Below, in pieces: positions 54,022 through 62,218 of a stretch of DNA of 64,000 bases (the first letter of the stretch is position 1; each line of letters begins with the position of its first letter). The notes under the pieces were generated by a model. It was not told where the DNA came from and ran no database searches. It saw only the letters and a program-made list of their open reading frames with translations. The stretch lies in NCBI GenBank assembly GCA_903828595.1, contig CAIKMS010000008.1:248001-312000 (forward strand), written 5' to 3'. Both the position numbers and the translations under genes were made by a program. Source of the stretch: an uncultured Pseudomonadota bacterium. Its GTDB lineage: Bacteria > Pseudomonadota > Gammaproteobacteria > Steroidobacterales > Steroidobacteraceae.

Positions 54022-55097
54022 CCCGACTGGATCGTTATTTGGTGCGCACCGTGCTGCTCTACACGCTAATGGTGTTGGCCGTCTTGATGACGTTGGCGAC
54101 CCTGTTTGTGTTTATCAGTCAGCAAGACGAAGTGGGTAAGGGTAGCTTCACGTTGAGCCTGGCGTTTACTGTCACCGCCTTAAGCCTGCCAGGCCAAGCA
54201 GTGCAGCTGTTGCCGGTGGCCGCCTTATTAGGGTCGCTGTTAGGGTTAGGCCAGCTGGCGCGGGGCAGCGAGTTGATTGTCATGCGCGCGGCCGGGGTCT
54301 CCGTATGGCGCCTCGCCGTATCCGTGGCGATGGCAGGTGTGCTGTTAGCCATTGTCATGGTGGTCTTAGGAGAACAAATCGCGCCACCCATGGATCATTA
54401 TGCCGTGGCGCTTAAAGCGTATGCCAAGAACCCTGACGGGGCGATGAGCGGTGATGACGTGGCCTGGTTAAAAGAGGGCAATCGTATTGTCAGTGCCGCT
54501 TCACAGTCCTCGGAGTCGTTGTTTGCCGGGGTGGATATCTACAGTCTGCAGACCGATGCGACGGGGCATCAGGTGTTGCAGAGCTTTAGCCATGCGGATC
54601 GTGCAACGTTGACCGAACCTAAGCATTGGCGATTGGATAACCTACAAACTACAGTGACTCTTGATCCCACCGTCACGGTGCAGCGCGTAGCGCACTTGGA
54701 TGTGGTTAGTGAGATGAACCCGCAGTTTTTCGGACTGGCGGTGCAGGAGGCCGGAGCCTTACCGATCCAAGGTTTAGTTCGCTATATCGATCATCTGCGT
54801 CGAAATTCGCTAGACACGCATCAGTACGAAGTCGCGCTTTGGACCCGACTGGCTCGCATTGTCTCTTTGGTGTGGGTCTGCGTGTTAGCGGTACCCTTTG
54901 TCTTAGGGTCGCTACGCTCCACTCATGCGGGTGCTCGCTTGATGTTGGGCGTGGCTATTGGCGTTGCCTTCTTATTGATCAGCCGCATGTTGAGTAACAG
55001 CGGCGAACTGTACGGTTTTAATCCTATCGTAGTGGGCGTAGGGCCCACGGTCTTGTTGGCCATGGCTGCCTTAGGCGGATTACTGCGGGCCCGTTGA
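54018..55097 (+). CDS. lptG: LPS export permease LptG
   Basis: Partner of LptF, 359 residues, six helices with the periplasmic domain about 120-270. MTRLDRYLVRTVLLYTLMVL is the family start and RGSELIVMRAAGVSVWRLA the coupling helix. ATG at 54018 sits in ATGA with the lptF stop; an in-frame open stretch back to 53733 only reads lptF in another frame. Convergent with an RDD gene after 25 bp. Confidence 0.94.
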   Translation: MTRLDRYLVRTVLLYTLMVLAVLMTLATLFVFISQQDEVGKGSFTLSLAFTVTALSLPGQAVQLLPVAALLGSLLGLGQLARGSELIVMRAAGVSVWRLAVSVAMAGVLLAIVMVVLGEQIAPPMDHYAVALKAYAKNPDGAMSGDDVAWLKEGNRIVSAASQSSESLFAGVDIYSLQTDATGHQVLQSFSHADRATLTEPKHWRLDNLQTTVTLDPTVTVQRVAHLDVVSEMNPQFFGLAVQEAGALPIQGLVRYIDHLRRNSLDTHQYEVALWTRLARIVSLVWVCVLAVPFVLGSLRSTHAGARLMLGVAIGVAFLLISRMLSNSGELYGFNPIVVGVGPTVLLAMAALGGLLRAR

Positions 55098-55122
55098 GGC
55101 CCGTTGAGACTAATAATGCGCC

Positions 55123-55650
55123 TTAGACCGGCGCGTCTTTGGGCACCCGACAAATGCGTGTGTTCGAGGCTTTATCGTGCAAGGTGATGCCACCGCGATA
55201 CGCTGCACTTAAGCTTAAGAGCAGGGGTAAGGCGCTTAACGTCGCCTGCATGCCCGTGGCTTTATGCCCCATGAATAAAAATAGCGCCGCTACGGGCATC
55301 AACCACAAGGGAATGGCTAATGCCAGTCTACCCAAGACGATCGCCCAGTCGGCACGCTGCCCATCACTCTTAAACAGCCGCAAACTCCAGGCTTTCATCC
55401 CCAGTGTTTCGCCACTGCGAGTCCAGGCGATGCCGAAATACAGGGCAATCACGATTAAAGCCAGTATCGAATACATCCAGCGTTGCGGTGGCGCACTTAA
55501 GACCTGAGGAGCGTTTGCCGGACGTAAAAAATAAGTCAGAACTCCCGCGCTGACCATCAGTAAGCCGCCGACTAAAAGACCGTCATACACACCGGCGCCC
55601 ACTCGCCGTGCGATGCCCGCTAAACCTTGATGGGGCGGATACTTAAGCAT
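55123..55650 (-). CDS. RDD-family membrane protein
   Basis: 175 residues, four hydrophobic helices. The RDD arginine and aspartates occur in GIARRVGAGVYDGLLVGGLL, and GIAWTRSGETLGMKAWSLRL is the family's central segment. Role unknown; some RDD proteins act in ion exchange. RDD genes often adjoin lptG in gammaproteobacteria. Confidence 0.85.
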   Translation of the reverse strand: MLKYPPHQGLAGIARRVGAGVYDGLLVGGLLMVSAGVLTYFLRPANAPQVLSAPPQRWMYSILALIVIALYFGIAWTRSGETLGMKAWSLRLFKSDGQRADWAIVLGRLALAIPLWLMPVAALFLFMGHKATGMQATLSALPLLLSLSAAYRGGITLHDKASNTRICRVPKDAPV

Positions 55651-55688
55651 CGTTAGGCACTCAGATAACCAGGAGCCACGGCGGCGCC

Positions 55689-56054
55689 TTACACAAAAAA
55701 CAGGCTGATCACACAGCCGATGCCCACCATCCAGGCCCAGGACCTTAAGGCAGCCCAGTCAGCGACGTAGCAGATCAGGTAGGCAATGCGCGCCAGAATA
55801 AAAAGTACAGCCAGCCGGTCTACGCTGAGTTGATTTCCGTGATGGCCCTGCGCACATAAAACCGCGGCGGCAAAAAAAGCCAAGGCTTCAAAGGAGTTTG
55901 CCTGCGCTGCATTGGCCCTGGCACGCCAGCCGGTTTGTTGGGCAAGCCAGGCACGTGGCAACTTGTTGTCGTAGGTGGCATCCGATTTAGCCAGGCCCGC
56001 GGCCACATAAGGCAGGATGCCTGCCATCAGCAGGCAGGTTTCAGCGTAGGTCAT
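55689..56054 (-). CDS. MAPEG-family membrane protein
   Basis: About 121 residues, four helices. MTYAETCLLMAGILPYVAAG starts the family, and RANAAQANSFEALAFFAAAV contains the N-x-x-E-x(2)-A-x-F motif of MAPEG proteins (glutathione-handling eicosanoid enzyme relatives). ATG at 56054 is chosen because GAGGAA lies seven bases upstream; frames reaching back to 56087 have no such site. Bacterial members are mostly uncharacterised. Confidence 0.82.
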   Translation of the reverse strand: MTYAETCLLMAGILPYVAAGLAKSDATYDNKLPRAWLAQQTGWRARANAAQANSFEALAFFAAAVLCAQGHHGNQLSVDRLAVLFILARIAYLICYVADWAALRSWAWMVGIGCVISLFFV

Positions 56055-56133
56055 GGCGTCGTTCCTCATCGCCGTGCGGGCAAGCACGCAAAATTTAGAC
56101 GATTAGGATACCTGATTTTGAGTATCTGATTGA

Positions 56134-56895
56134 TCAGCCGCGATGGATGGCCTGTACGAAGGGCCGCGCGGCGCGACCAATAAACTCGCGTAGCGCCGTC
56201 TCTGACTGCAACAGGCCATCCACTGAAGGCAGTAGCCCGATGGGTAAGCCGGTCAGCACACTGGAATGGGCGGGTTCGTTGCCGGTGGGTGCTGCGGTCA
56301 CCGCAAAGCCAGCGTCCTGGAACTCCCGCACGGCTCGTGGCATGTGACTGGCGCTGGTAACCAGCACGATCGAGTGGATATGCGCCGGCTGCAATAACCG
56401 GGCGCTGTTGCGGGCGTTGTCGTAGGTGTCGTGTGCTGCGCCGTCAACCCAGCGTGGCTGGATCTCAAAATGGCGTTGCAAAGCGTCCGTCATGCCGGCG
56501 GCTTCAAATTCTGAGCCTGTGACCAGCACCGGCAGATGCAAACGATGCGCACAATAGGCGGCATAGACCACCCGCTCCAGGGCAACAGGCCTGGGTGCGG
56601 GTGCTCTGTCGTATTCGGTCGCATAAGCATAAGCACCACCGCCTAACACCACCACCGCTTCAGCCGCCACGGCAGCCTTTAGGTTTAAGGCCGGTACCGG
56701 CTGACTCCAAATCAGCAATCGGTAGCCCACAGCGGGCATCGACAGTATCCACAGTAGCAAAAACGAAGTGATCATCAGTCCGCGCCCCAGTCGCGGGCGG
56801 GATCGATACAGTAAGGCTCCGATGACCGTCAGCAGCAGCAAGTTCGCCGGTGGCATAACCAGGACGTGCAGGAATAACTTGATATAAAACAGCAT
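56134..56895 (-). CDS. YdcF/ElyC-like DUF218 envelope protein
   Basis: 253 residues. Two N-terminal helices (about 5-25 and 35-58) anchor a periplasmic DUF218 domain: AVVVLGGGAYAYATEYDRAP, PVLVTGSEFEAAGMTDAL, ARNSARLLQPAHIHSIVLVT and SHMPRAVREFQDAGF. ElyC, SanA and YdcF belong here and affect envelope integrity, but the biochemical activity is unsettled. Divergent from the GNAT gene across 180 bp that holds tandem repeats. Confidence 0.85.
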   Translation of the reverse strand: MLFYIKLFLHVLVMPPANLLLLTVIGALLYRSRPRLGRGLMITSFLLLWILSMPAVGYRLLIWSQPVPALNLKAAVAAEAVVVLGGGAYAYATEYDRAPAPRPVALERVVYAAYCAHRLHLPVLVTGSEFEAAGMTDALQRHFEIQPRWVDGAAHDTYDNARNSARLLQPAHIHSIVLVTSASHMPRAVREFQDAGFAVTAAPTGNEPAHSSVLTGLPIGLLPSVDGLLQSETALREFIGRAARPFVQAIHRG

Positions 56896-56979
56896 GCTGG
56901 TTTCTCGTTCGGCGCTTATTGTGTATTGTCGCCGGTCTTGATGACAGATAGTCTGGTGCGATGCGATTTAAGAGTAAAG

Positions 56980-57008
56980 CGGGTCTTAAAAACGTTAAGT
57001 AAGACCCG
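56980..57008. repeat. Inverted repeat before the GNAT gene
   Basis: CGGGTCTTA (56980-56988) and TAAGACCCG (57000-57008) form a perfect 9-bp stem with an 11-nt loop. The 3' arm is also the first copy of the tandem 15-bp repeat that follows. No T tract, so more like an operator or leader structure than a terminator. Confidence 0.65.
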
Positions 57009-57061
57009 TTTAAACAAGACCGGTTTAAGTTAGACCGGTTTAAGTTAGACCAGTTTAAGTA
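57002..57061. repeat. Four tandem 15-bp repeats upstream of the GNAT gene
   Basis: Copies: AGACCCGTTTAAACA (57002), AGACCGGTTTAAGTT (57017), AGACCGGTTTAAGTT (57032), AGACCAGTTTAAGTA (57047). Two are identical; the others differ at 2-5 positions. The core ACCGGT is self-complementary. The array ends 13 bp before the ATG at 57075, a position suited to an operator or a leader feature. Confidence 0.85.
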
Positions 57062-57074
57062 AGGCAAACAAGGT

Positions 57075-57617
57075 ATGAGCATGTCGGCGGCCTATTCTAT
57101 TCGACTCGCAAGCGTCAGTGATGCGGCGGCGTTAGCCTCGCTGGCGTCGCAGACTTTTATCGACACTTACGCTGAACAAAACACCCGGGAAAATCTCGCC
57201 GCGCATTTGCAGGAAAGTTACACCCAGCAGCGGCAGGCACGGGAGATTAATGATCCGACGATGGTGACCTTGTTGGTAGAGTCACTCGATGAGCTAGTCG
57301 GCTTTGCACAAATGCGCCGCGATCACAAACCAGACTGCGTGACGGATCCCAGTGCCATCGAGATTTGGCGTTTTTATATCAGCGTGCCTTGGCATGGCAA
57401 AGGTGTTGCAGCTGCCCTGATGGATCGTTGCGTACTAGAAGCTCGGCAGCGTGATGCCCAAAGCGTATGGCTAGGCGTCTATTCGATCAACTTCAAAGCG
57501 CAGCGGTTCTATCAAAAAATGGGCTTTGAGGCGATCGGTGAGCACGTGTTTACCGTGGGCGACGACCCGCAGCGAGATTTTGTGTTATCCCGAGCCGTGA
57601 ACGGGCCGGTTGTCTAA
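57075..57617 (+). CDS. GNAT-family N-acetyltransferase
   Basis: 180 residues. IRLASVSDAAALASLASQTF is a GNAT N-terminus, WRFYISVPWHGKGVAAALMD the acetyl-CoA-binding motif A, and NFKAQRFYQKMGFEAIGEH motif B. Substrate unknown; the sequence resembles small-molecule or polyamine acetyltransferases. ATG 57075 or ATG 57081; the AAGGT before them fits the second slightly better. It stands alone with the repeat array before it. Confidence 0.85.
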   Translation: MSMSAAYSIRLASVSDAAALASLASQTFIDTYAEQNTRENLAAHLQESYTQQRQAREINDPTMVTLLVESLDELVGFAQMRRDHKPDCVTDPSAIEIWRFYISVPWHGKGVAAALMDRCVLEARQRDAQSVWLGVYSINFKAQRFYQKMGFEAIGEHVFTVGDDPQRDFVLSRAVNGPVV

Positions 57618-57634
57618 GACTTAAGGCCAGTAAG

Positions 57635-57898
57635 TTAAACGTTGCCGGCTGTCTGACGTTGCTGGCGTTGGCGCTGCTCTCGACGGTAGGCCTCGCGCAG
57701 TTGCTGGGTGACACCCCCGTAGAGCGCTAAGGCATAGGCCAGTGCGACTAATACCGCCGCAAAGAACGGCCAATAGCCTTGGTACAGGGCATCGCCCACC
57801 GCCCATACAGCGGCCAGGGCCGCCAAAATGAGGCTGGCAGTAGGGCGGATTTCATACAGGCTGTGCGGCCACCAAATTTTCTTAGCGCTAGTCGACAT
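57635..57898 (-). CDS. Small two-helix membrane protein, unknown
   Basis: 87 residues. Two hydrophobic segments (TASLILAALAAVWAVGDALY and WPFFAAVLVALAYALALYGG), then a basic, Gln/Arg-rich cytoplasmic tail (REAYRREQRQRQQRQTAG). I do not recognise a family. It is followed in the same orientation by a pentapeptide gene upstream and is convergent with the GNAT gene. Confidence 0.6.
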   Translation of the reverse strand: MSTSAKKIWWPHSLYEIRPTASLILAALAAVWAVGDALYQGYWPFFAAVLVALAYALALYGGVTQQLREAYRREQRQRQQRQTAGNV

Positions 57899-58022
57899 CG
57901 CGGATTGCCCCTGAAATATGGGTAGTTAAACCCCTTAAGATGCGTTCGCCGCCTAGTGGCGCGGTCAGCTCAATATCAAGTTCGTCAATAACCTTCTTAA
58001 AAGAGTTATCGGCCGCCTGCGA

Positions 58023-58403
58023 TCAGGCTGTAGGGTCGTCATTGCCGCGCAGACGAGTGCCCATGCGCACGGACATCTCAATTTCAGCGGCTTCAAATTC
58101 TGACGGGAAATAAACACCAGAAATATGCGCCGCATGCAGACTCGCCCCGTTCAGGCGACATCCACGCAGGTCCTGGCCGCGTAGATCGGCTTGTCGCAGG
58201 TAGCAGTCCGATAGGTCAAGCCCGGTAAAGTCCACCGCCCGCAAGTCCAAACCGCGCAGGTTACAGCCACGCAGATCAATCTTCTCCCCGCCCAGGCGAA
58301 GGCGATTAAAGTCTTCAATGCGACCTTCACGCAGCATCAGGTACAGCGGCTCTTTATTCACACTGGGTACGCTGGCAGTGCCCTTATGGATTTTGACGTT
58401 CAT
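58023..58403 (-). CDS. Pentapeptide-repeat protein
   Basis: 126 residues. The middle (about 35-95) has A(D/N)LxX pentapeptides: DLRGCNLRGLDLRAVDFTGL, DLSDCYLRQADLRGQDLRG, predicting a short right-handed beta-helix of two to three turns. Flanked by an N-terminal 35-residue segment and an acidic C-terminal tail. No signal peptide. Function unknown; the group includes gyrase-binding and PilZ-like partners but nothing here points to either. Confidence 0.75.
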   Translation of the reverse strand: MNVKIHKGTASVPSVNKEPLYLMLREGRIEDFNRLRLGGEKIDLRGCNLRGLDLRAVDFTGLDLSDCYLRQADLRGQDLRGCRLNGASLHAAHISGVYFPSEFEAAEIEMSVRMGTRLRGNDDPTA

Positions 58404-58555
58404 CGCGGCCCCCCGACCGTCAAGAAATGCTTGGCTCGGCTATACTTAAGTCGGTCAAAGACCGTTGCCGCTGCACGTAGTTTGTAGGATCGTTGCGTAC
58501 TTTGTGCGTGCGTGCAAGCAAAACTCATCGGCTGCATCCAAGGACTAAGGCAATC

Positions 58556-58966
58556 ATGTCAAATCAAGGCTCGATTTATTCAGGTAGTTGCCTGTGCGGC
58601 GCGGTGCGTTACCAGGCTATCGGTCCGTTACGTAACGTGGTTGCGTGTCATTGCACGCAGTGTCGCAAGACTACCGGTCACTACCTGGCCGCCACCAACG
58701 TGAGCCGTGATCGGTTGCAATTATTGAGTTCAAAGACCCTGACTTGGTTTCGTTCATCGGATTCAGCCGAGCGGGGTTTTTGTGCGCAGTGCGGCGCGAA
58801 CTTATTTTGGCGTCGGACCCATGAAGGCGCGAGTACCGTGAGCATCAGCGCCGGTACCTTGGACGGCCCGACCGGACTTAAGGTGGTGGAGCATATTTTT
58901 GTGGCTGATAAGGGGGATTATTACGATCTGCCCGATAACGTACCCTGCAAGGCGGGCTACGAGTAA
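58556..58966 (+). CDS. GFA-family zinc protein
   Basis: 136 residues of the glutathione-dependent formaldehyde-activating enzyme-like fold. Zinc Cys: GSCLCGAVRYQ, CHCTQCRKTTGH and FCAQCGANLFW, matching the CxC...CxxC...CxxC pattern. Despite the family name, most members have unknown substrates. ATG at 58556 is preferred since TAAGG sits five bases upstream; the open frame extends back to 58493 without support. 22 bp before the RidA-like gene. Confidence 0.85.
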   Translation: MSNQGSIYSGSCLCGAVRYQAIGPLRNVVACHCTQCRKTTGHYLAATNVSRDRLQLLSSKTLTWFRSSDSAERGFCAQCGANLFWRRTHEGASTVSISAGTLDGPTGLKVVEHIFVADKGDYYDLPDNVPCKAGYE

Positions 58967-58988
58967 CACGGGTGTCTTAGGAGTAACG

Positions 58989-59447
58989 ATGAATCTTGCT
59001 TACCGTCTTGTTTTGCTGATCGCGTTAGTTGGCAGCATGCCGGCCGGCGCGGCTGATACTGCGCCTGGCGTGGAGTATTTGAACGCCACTCATCGACTGC
59101 CGCAGGGAGTGCCCTTTGCCGAAGCGGTGCGCGTAGGTTCGATGCTCTATCTGTCCGGGACGATCGGGATTTTGCCGGGCAAGATGCAATTAGTGACCGG
59201 GGGTATCAAAGAGCAAGCCGTGCAGGTGATGGAGAACATCAAGGCCGTCTTAACGGCCAATCAGCTGGGCCTTAAGGATCTGGTTCGCTGCACGGTGTTG
59301 CTGGCCGACATGGGTGAATGGGGCAGCTTCAATGAGGTCTATAAGACCTACTTTACGGATCACTATCCGGCTCGCACGGCCTTTGCTGTGAACGGCTTAC
59401 TGCTGGGAGCTCGTGTCGAACTGGAGTGCTCGGCCGCTTACCCTTAA
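58989..59447 (+). CDS. Exported RidA/YjgF-family protein
   Basis: 152 residues with an N-terminal signal peptide (MNLAYRLVLLIALVGSMP, cut near AGAA). The remainder is a RidA fold: FAEAVRVGSMLYLSGTIG, MENIKAVLTANQLGLKDLVR, EVYKTYFTDHYPARTAF and VELECSA preceded by the imine-hydrolysing Arg in LGARVE. Cytosolic RidA destroys reactive enamines; a periplasmic form probably has a different substrate. AGGAG lies six bases before ATG 58989. Confidence 0.88.
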   Translation: MNLAYRLVLLIALVGSMPAGAADTAPGVEYLNATHRLPQGVPFAEAVRVGSMLYLSGTIGILPGKMQLVTGGIKEQAVQVMENIKAVLTANQLGLKDLVRCTVLLADMGEWGSFNEVYKTYFTDHYPARTAFAVNGLLLGARVELECSAAYP

Positions 59448-59476
59448 GTCAGCCGCGCAGTCACGATCAAGACGTC

Positions 59477-59980
59477 TTAACCGACCAGACGCGAAAGGTC
59501 CGAGCAGCTGAGAAAAGCCTCCACCAGTGCCTTAAGGCCTTGGGCATCCTCGGCATCAAAGCGCTCGCGGTGCGGGCTGTCTAAATCCAGCACACCGTAT
59601 AGCCGACCCTCGTGCAATAACGGCACAACGATTTCGGATTCGGAGGCGGAGTCGCAGGCGATGTGCCCGGGGAATTCATGCACATCGGCGACTACTACCG
59701 TTTCCTGGCGTGCCGCCGCCGTGCCGCACACGCCACGGCCTAGGGCGATTCGTACGCAGGCTACCTTGCCCTGAAAAGGCCCTAAGACCAGTTCTTTATC
59801 GCGTAAAAAGTAAAAGCCCGCCCAGTTTAGGTTGGGTAAGGCGTCATAGATTAAAGCGGTGAGATTGGCGGCGTTGGCTAACCCGTCAGGTTCGCCAGCA
59901 AAGACCGCGCGGCATTGGCTGAGAAGCTCCGCGTACAACGCGGCCTTACTCAGATTAGAAGAAGGCTTGTAGTTATGCAT
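59477..59980 (-). CDS. msrC: Free methionine-(R)-sulfoxide reductase, GAF-domain
   Basis: 167 residues, single GAF domain. The three catalytic and resolving Cys of fRMsr are present: GKVACVRIALGRGVCGTAA and PGHIACDSASESEIVVPL. WAGFYFLRDKELVLGPFQG opens the fold. It reduces free Met-R-sulfoxide rather than protein-bound. ATG at 59980 is used; further upstream codons have no family similarity. Convergent with the RidA-like gene. Confidence 0.9.
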   Translation of the reverse strand: MHNYKPSSNLSKAALYAELLSQCRAVFAGEPDGLANAANLTALIYDALPNLNWAGFYFLRDKELVLGPFQGKVACVRIALGRGVCGTAAARQETVVVADVHEFPGHIACDSASESEIVVPLLHEGRLYGVLDLDSPHRERFDAEDAQGLKALVEAFLSCSDLSRLVG

Positions 59981-60096
59981 GCCGTATTTTGCCACAAGGT
60001 GATCGTAGGATCGTGTGGGCGCCGCACACCGGGTGCAGTTTCGACCCCGCAAGGACTAAGTCCTCAGCATGAGGTGGCGCTAAGTGATTGATTAAA

Positions 60097-60172
60097 TGGC
60101 GCTCCCAGAGGGATTCGAACCCTCGTACCAGCCTTGAGAGGGCTGTGTCCTGGGCCTCTAGACGATGGGAGC
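60097..60172 (-). tRNA. tRNA-Glu (anticodon CTC)
   Basis: 76 nt on the minus strand. Acceptor arms GCTCCCA / TGGGAGC pair fully and are followed by discriminator G and encoded CCA. D arm TCGTCTAGAGGCCCAGGACA is typical of tRNA-Glu, anticodon stem CAGCC/GGCTG encloses CTCTCAA with anticodon CTC (reads GAG), and the T arm has GGTTCGAATCC. A promoter and a short hairpin lie directly upstream on the same strand. Confidence 0.97.
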
Positions 60173-60182
60173 GCTGGAAATT

Positions 60183-60198
60183 GGCGTCAGATGACGCC
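60183..60198. repeat. Perfect inverted repeat in the tRNA-Glu leader / pcnB start
   Basis: GGCGTCA (60183-60189), GA, TGACGCC (60192-60198). It lies 11-26 nt before the tRNA on the minus strand and contains the candidate pcnB ATG on the plus strand. It could fold in the tRNA precursor as a processing signal, or be an operator acting on both genes. Confidence 0.6.
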
Positions 60199-61702
60199 TC
60201 CGGGCACGGACATTGCTAGTATAGAAGGTTATGCACACATCACAAGTACCAATGGGCGGCCGACACTCTTGAACGACATTCGACTCGACGATTTGCCAGG
60301 CGCTCTGACGCCACGTCCTAAGCCGGTCATTATTTCGCGTGCGGATCATCCGATCTCACGCGCTGCCATTTCCGGGGCTGCTCTGAAGGTGCTTTATCGC
60401 CTCAAAGAAGCAGGCTTCCAATCCTTTCTGGTGGGGGGCAGCGTACGCGACCTTCTCTTAGGCCTAACGCCTAAGGATTTTGATGTCGCTACCAACGCCC
60501 GACCTGAAGATGTGCGGCGACTGTTCCGTAACTGCCGATTAATTGGTAGGCGCTTTCGTCTGGCGCACGTGATTTATGGCGACGAGATCATTGAGGTTGC
60601 GACCTTTCGTGCCGCCCAAGCACCGGCTGAGACCGATGACGAGGATGCCCGCGAGGTCGAGGAACCCAGTTCCAGTGATCATCGCGTCAGCGATGACTCG
60701 GGACGGATTCTTCGCGATAACCTGTACGGGACTATCGATGAAGACGTTTGGCGGCGCGATTTTGGCGCCAACGCGCTCTACTACAACATCGCCGATTTTT
60801 CGATTTGGGATTACGTGGGTGGCGTGGCTGATGTCATGCGCCGTGAGTTGCGACTGATTGGTGATCCGCAGACGCGCTATCGCGAGGATCCGGTGCGGCT
60901 CCTTCGAGCGGCGCGTTTTGCGGCCAAGCTGGGATTCACCCTGCACCCGGATACCTTAAAGCCTATTGCCTCGGTGGCACCGTCTTTAGCGGGCGTGCCG
61001 GCGGCGCGCTTGTTTGATGAAAGCCTCAAACTGTTTTTAGGCGGGCACGCGGCAGCATCGTGGAAAAGTTTGACTGAATTCGGGCTCATCGAGCAGTTGT
61101 TTCCAGCCGTAGCCGAGGAGTTATCCATCGATCCAGACGGGCCGGCGCGGCAGTTGATTGATCTGGGTCTGGCCAACACCGATGCCCGAGTGGCGATGGG
61201 CAAGTCGGTCACACCCACCTTCTTGTTTGCGGTGCTGTTGTACGGACCTATCGTTCGCCTGGCCGAAGAGCGTATTGAGCAGGGCGCGCCCGAGCTGGAT
61301 GCGTTGGCTGACGCGTTTGATCGGGTGGTATCCGAGCAGATTCGCCGGGTGGCGGTGCCTAAACGATTTACCCTGCCGCTGCGTGAGCTGTACGGCATGC
61401 AACATCGTTTCGAGCAGCACGGCGGGCGCAGGTCGGTGATGTTGTTGGACAACCCTCGCTTTAGAGCGGCGTATGATTTCTTCCTGCTGCGTGCCCAGGC
61501 CGGCGGCGCGGACCCGGAGGTCGCGCAATGGTGGACCGAGATTCAGGAACTACCGCCGGAGGAGCGCCTGGCCAAAGCCTTAGCCGTAGCCCCGGCGGGT
61601 GAAGCCGGTGCGGAGCCCGGCAAGCGCCGTCGCCGCCGTCGTCGTCGCGGTGGGGGGGGTAACCGCGGCGGGGCACCGCCGGAAACGGCGGGTCCGGGTT
61701 AA
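60191..61702 (+). CDS. pcnB: Poly(A) polymerase I
   Basis: Adds poly(A) tails that target RNA for decay. About 503 residues. YRLKEAGFQSFLVGGSVRDL is the nucleotidyltransferase entry, LTPKDFDVATNARPEDVRRL the metal Asp pair, FRLAHVIYGDEIIEVATFR follows, and DYVGGVADVMRRELRLIGDP and YREDPVRLLRAARFAAKLG the later signatures. The tail is basic (GKRRRRRRRRGGGG) as in other PcnB. The start is unclear: ATG 60191 is used, TTG 60269 is possible, and anything before 60173 would be inside the tRNA gene. folK is 3 bp downstream. Confidence 0.95.
   Translation: MTPPGTDIASIEGYAHITSTNGRPTLLNDIRLDDLPGALTPRPKPVIISRADHPISRAAISGAALKVLYRLKEAGFQSFLVGGSVRDLLLGLTPKDFDVATNARPEDVRRLFRNCRLIGRRFRLAHVIYGDEIIEVATFRAAQAPAETDDEDAREVEEPSSSDHRVSDDSGRILRDNLYGTIDEDVWRRDFGANALYYNIADFSIWDYVGGVADVMRRELRLIGDPQTRYREDPVRLLRAARFAAKLGFTLHPDTLKPIASVAPSLAGVPAARLFDESLKLFLGGHAAASWKSLTEFGLIEQLFPAVAEELSIDPDGPARQLIDLGLANTDARVAMGKSVTPTFLFAVLLYGPIVRLAEERIEQGAPELDALADAFDRVVSEQIRRVAVPKRFTLPLRELYGMQHRFEQHGGRRSVMLLDNPRFRAAYDFFLLRAQAGGADPEVAQWWTEIQELPPEERLAKALAVAPAGEAGAEPGKRRRRRRRRGGGGNRGGAPPETAGPG
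60218..60245 (-). promoter_or_regulatory. Promoter of tRNA-Glu
   Basis: Minus strand TTGTGA (60245-60240), 16-bp spacer, TATACT (60223-60218). Start near 60211 would give about a 38-nt 5' leader before the tRNA. The -10 matches 5 of 6. Confidence 0.5.
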
Positions 61703-61705
61703 TCG

Positions 61706-62218
61706 ATGACGGTGGAGGCTAGCTGGTATGCCGCCTACGTGGGCGTGGGATCGAATTTGAACGATCCCGCCGCGCAGGTACGCCGGGCCTGTACGGCTCT
61801 GGCAGGACTTACGCACGTACGAGTGGTGGCGACTTCAAGGCTTTATCACTCCCCGCCGGTGGGGTATCTGGATCAGCCAGCGTTTGTTAACGCGGTAGTG
61901 GCGGTTATCACTCAGTTGGATATGGGCGCTTTTTTTGCGCAGCTGCGCCAACTGGAAGTGGCTTTAGGCAAGACCGATCCGACCGTGCGGTTTGGGCCGC
62001 GCTGCATTGATCTGGATCTGTTGGTCTACGCTGAGCAGCTCTCGCAAACCGAGCAGCTAGTAGTGCCGCACCCTCGTCTGCACGAGCGGGCGTTCGTGTT
62101 GTATCCTTTCAATGAAATCGCTCCAGACCTTTGGATTGCCGGGCACGGCCGGGTCCGGCGCTTAGCGCAAGCCGTGGATGGTGCGGGCGTGGTTCCTTTG
62201 ATGGATGACAAGTCGTGA
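61706..62218 (+). CDS. folK: HPPK, 6-hydroxymethyl-7,8-dihydropterin pyrophosphokinase
   Basis: Folate pathway enzyme that pyrophosphorylates hydroxymethyldihydropterin. 170 residues. AAYVGVGSNLNDPAAQVR starts the fold, YHSPPVGYLDQPAFVNAVV binds substrate, and VRFGPRCIDLDLLVY is the HPPK signature with the metal Asp pair. C-terminal HPRLHERAFVLYPFNEIAPD is typical. The stop overlaps the next gene's GTG (GTGA). Confidence 0.96.
   Translation: MTVEASWYAAYVGVGSNLNDPAAQVRRACTALAGLTHVRVVATSRLYHSPPVGYLDQPAFVNAVVAVITQLDMGAFFAQLRQLEVALGKTDPTVRFGPRCIDLDLLVYAEQLSQTEQLVVPHPRLHERAFVLYPFNEIAPDLWIAGHGRVRRLAQAVDGAGVVPLMDDKS

Noticed and set aside
57002-57061. CRISPR array
   Set aside because: The 15-bp copies are directly adjacent with no spacers, and there are no cas genes in the window.
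60134-60190. pcnB start upstream of the tRNA leader
   Set aside because: Those codons lie within the tRNA-Glu gene and its leader and have no similarity to PcnB.
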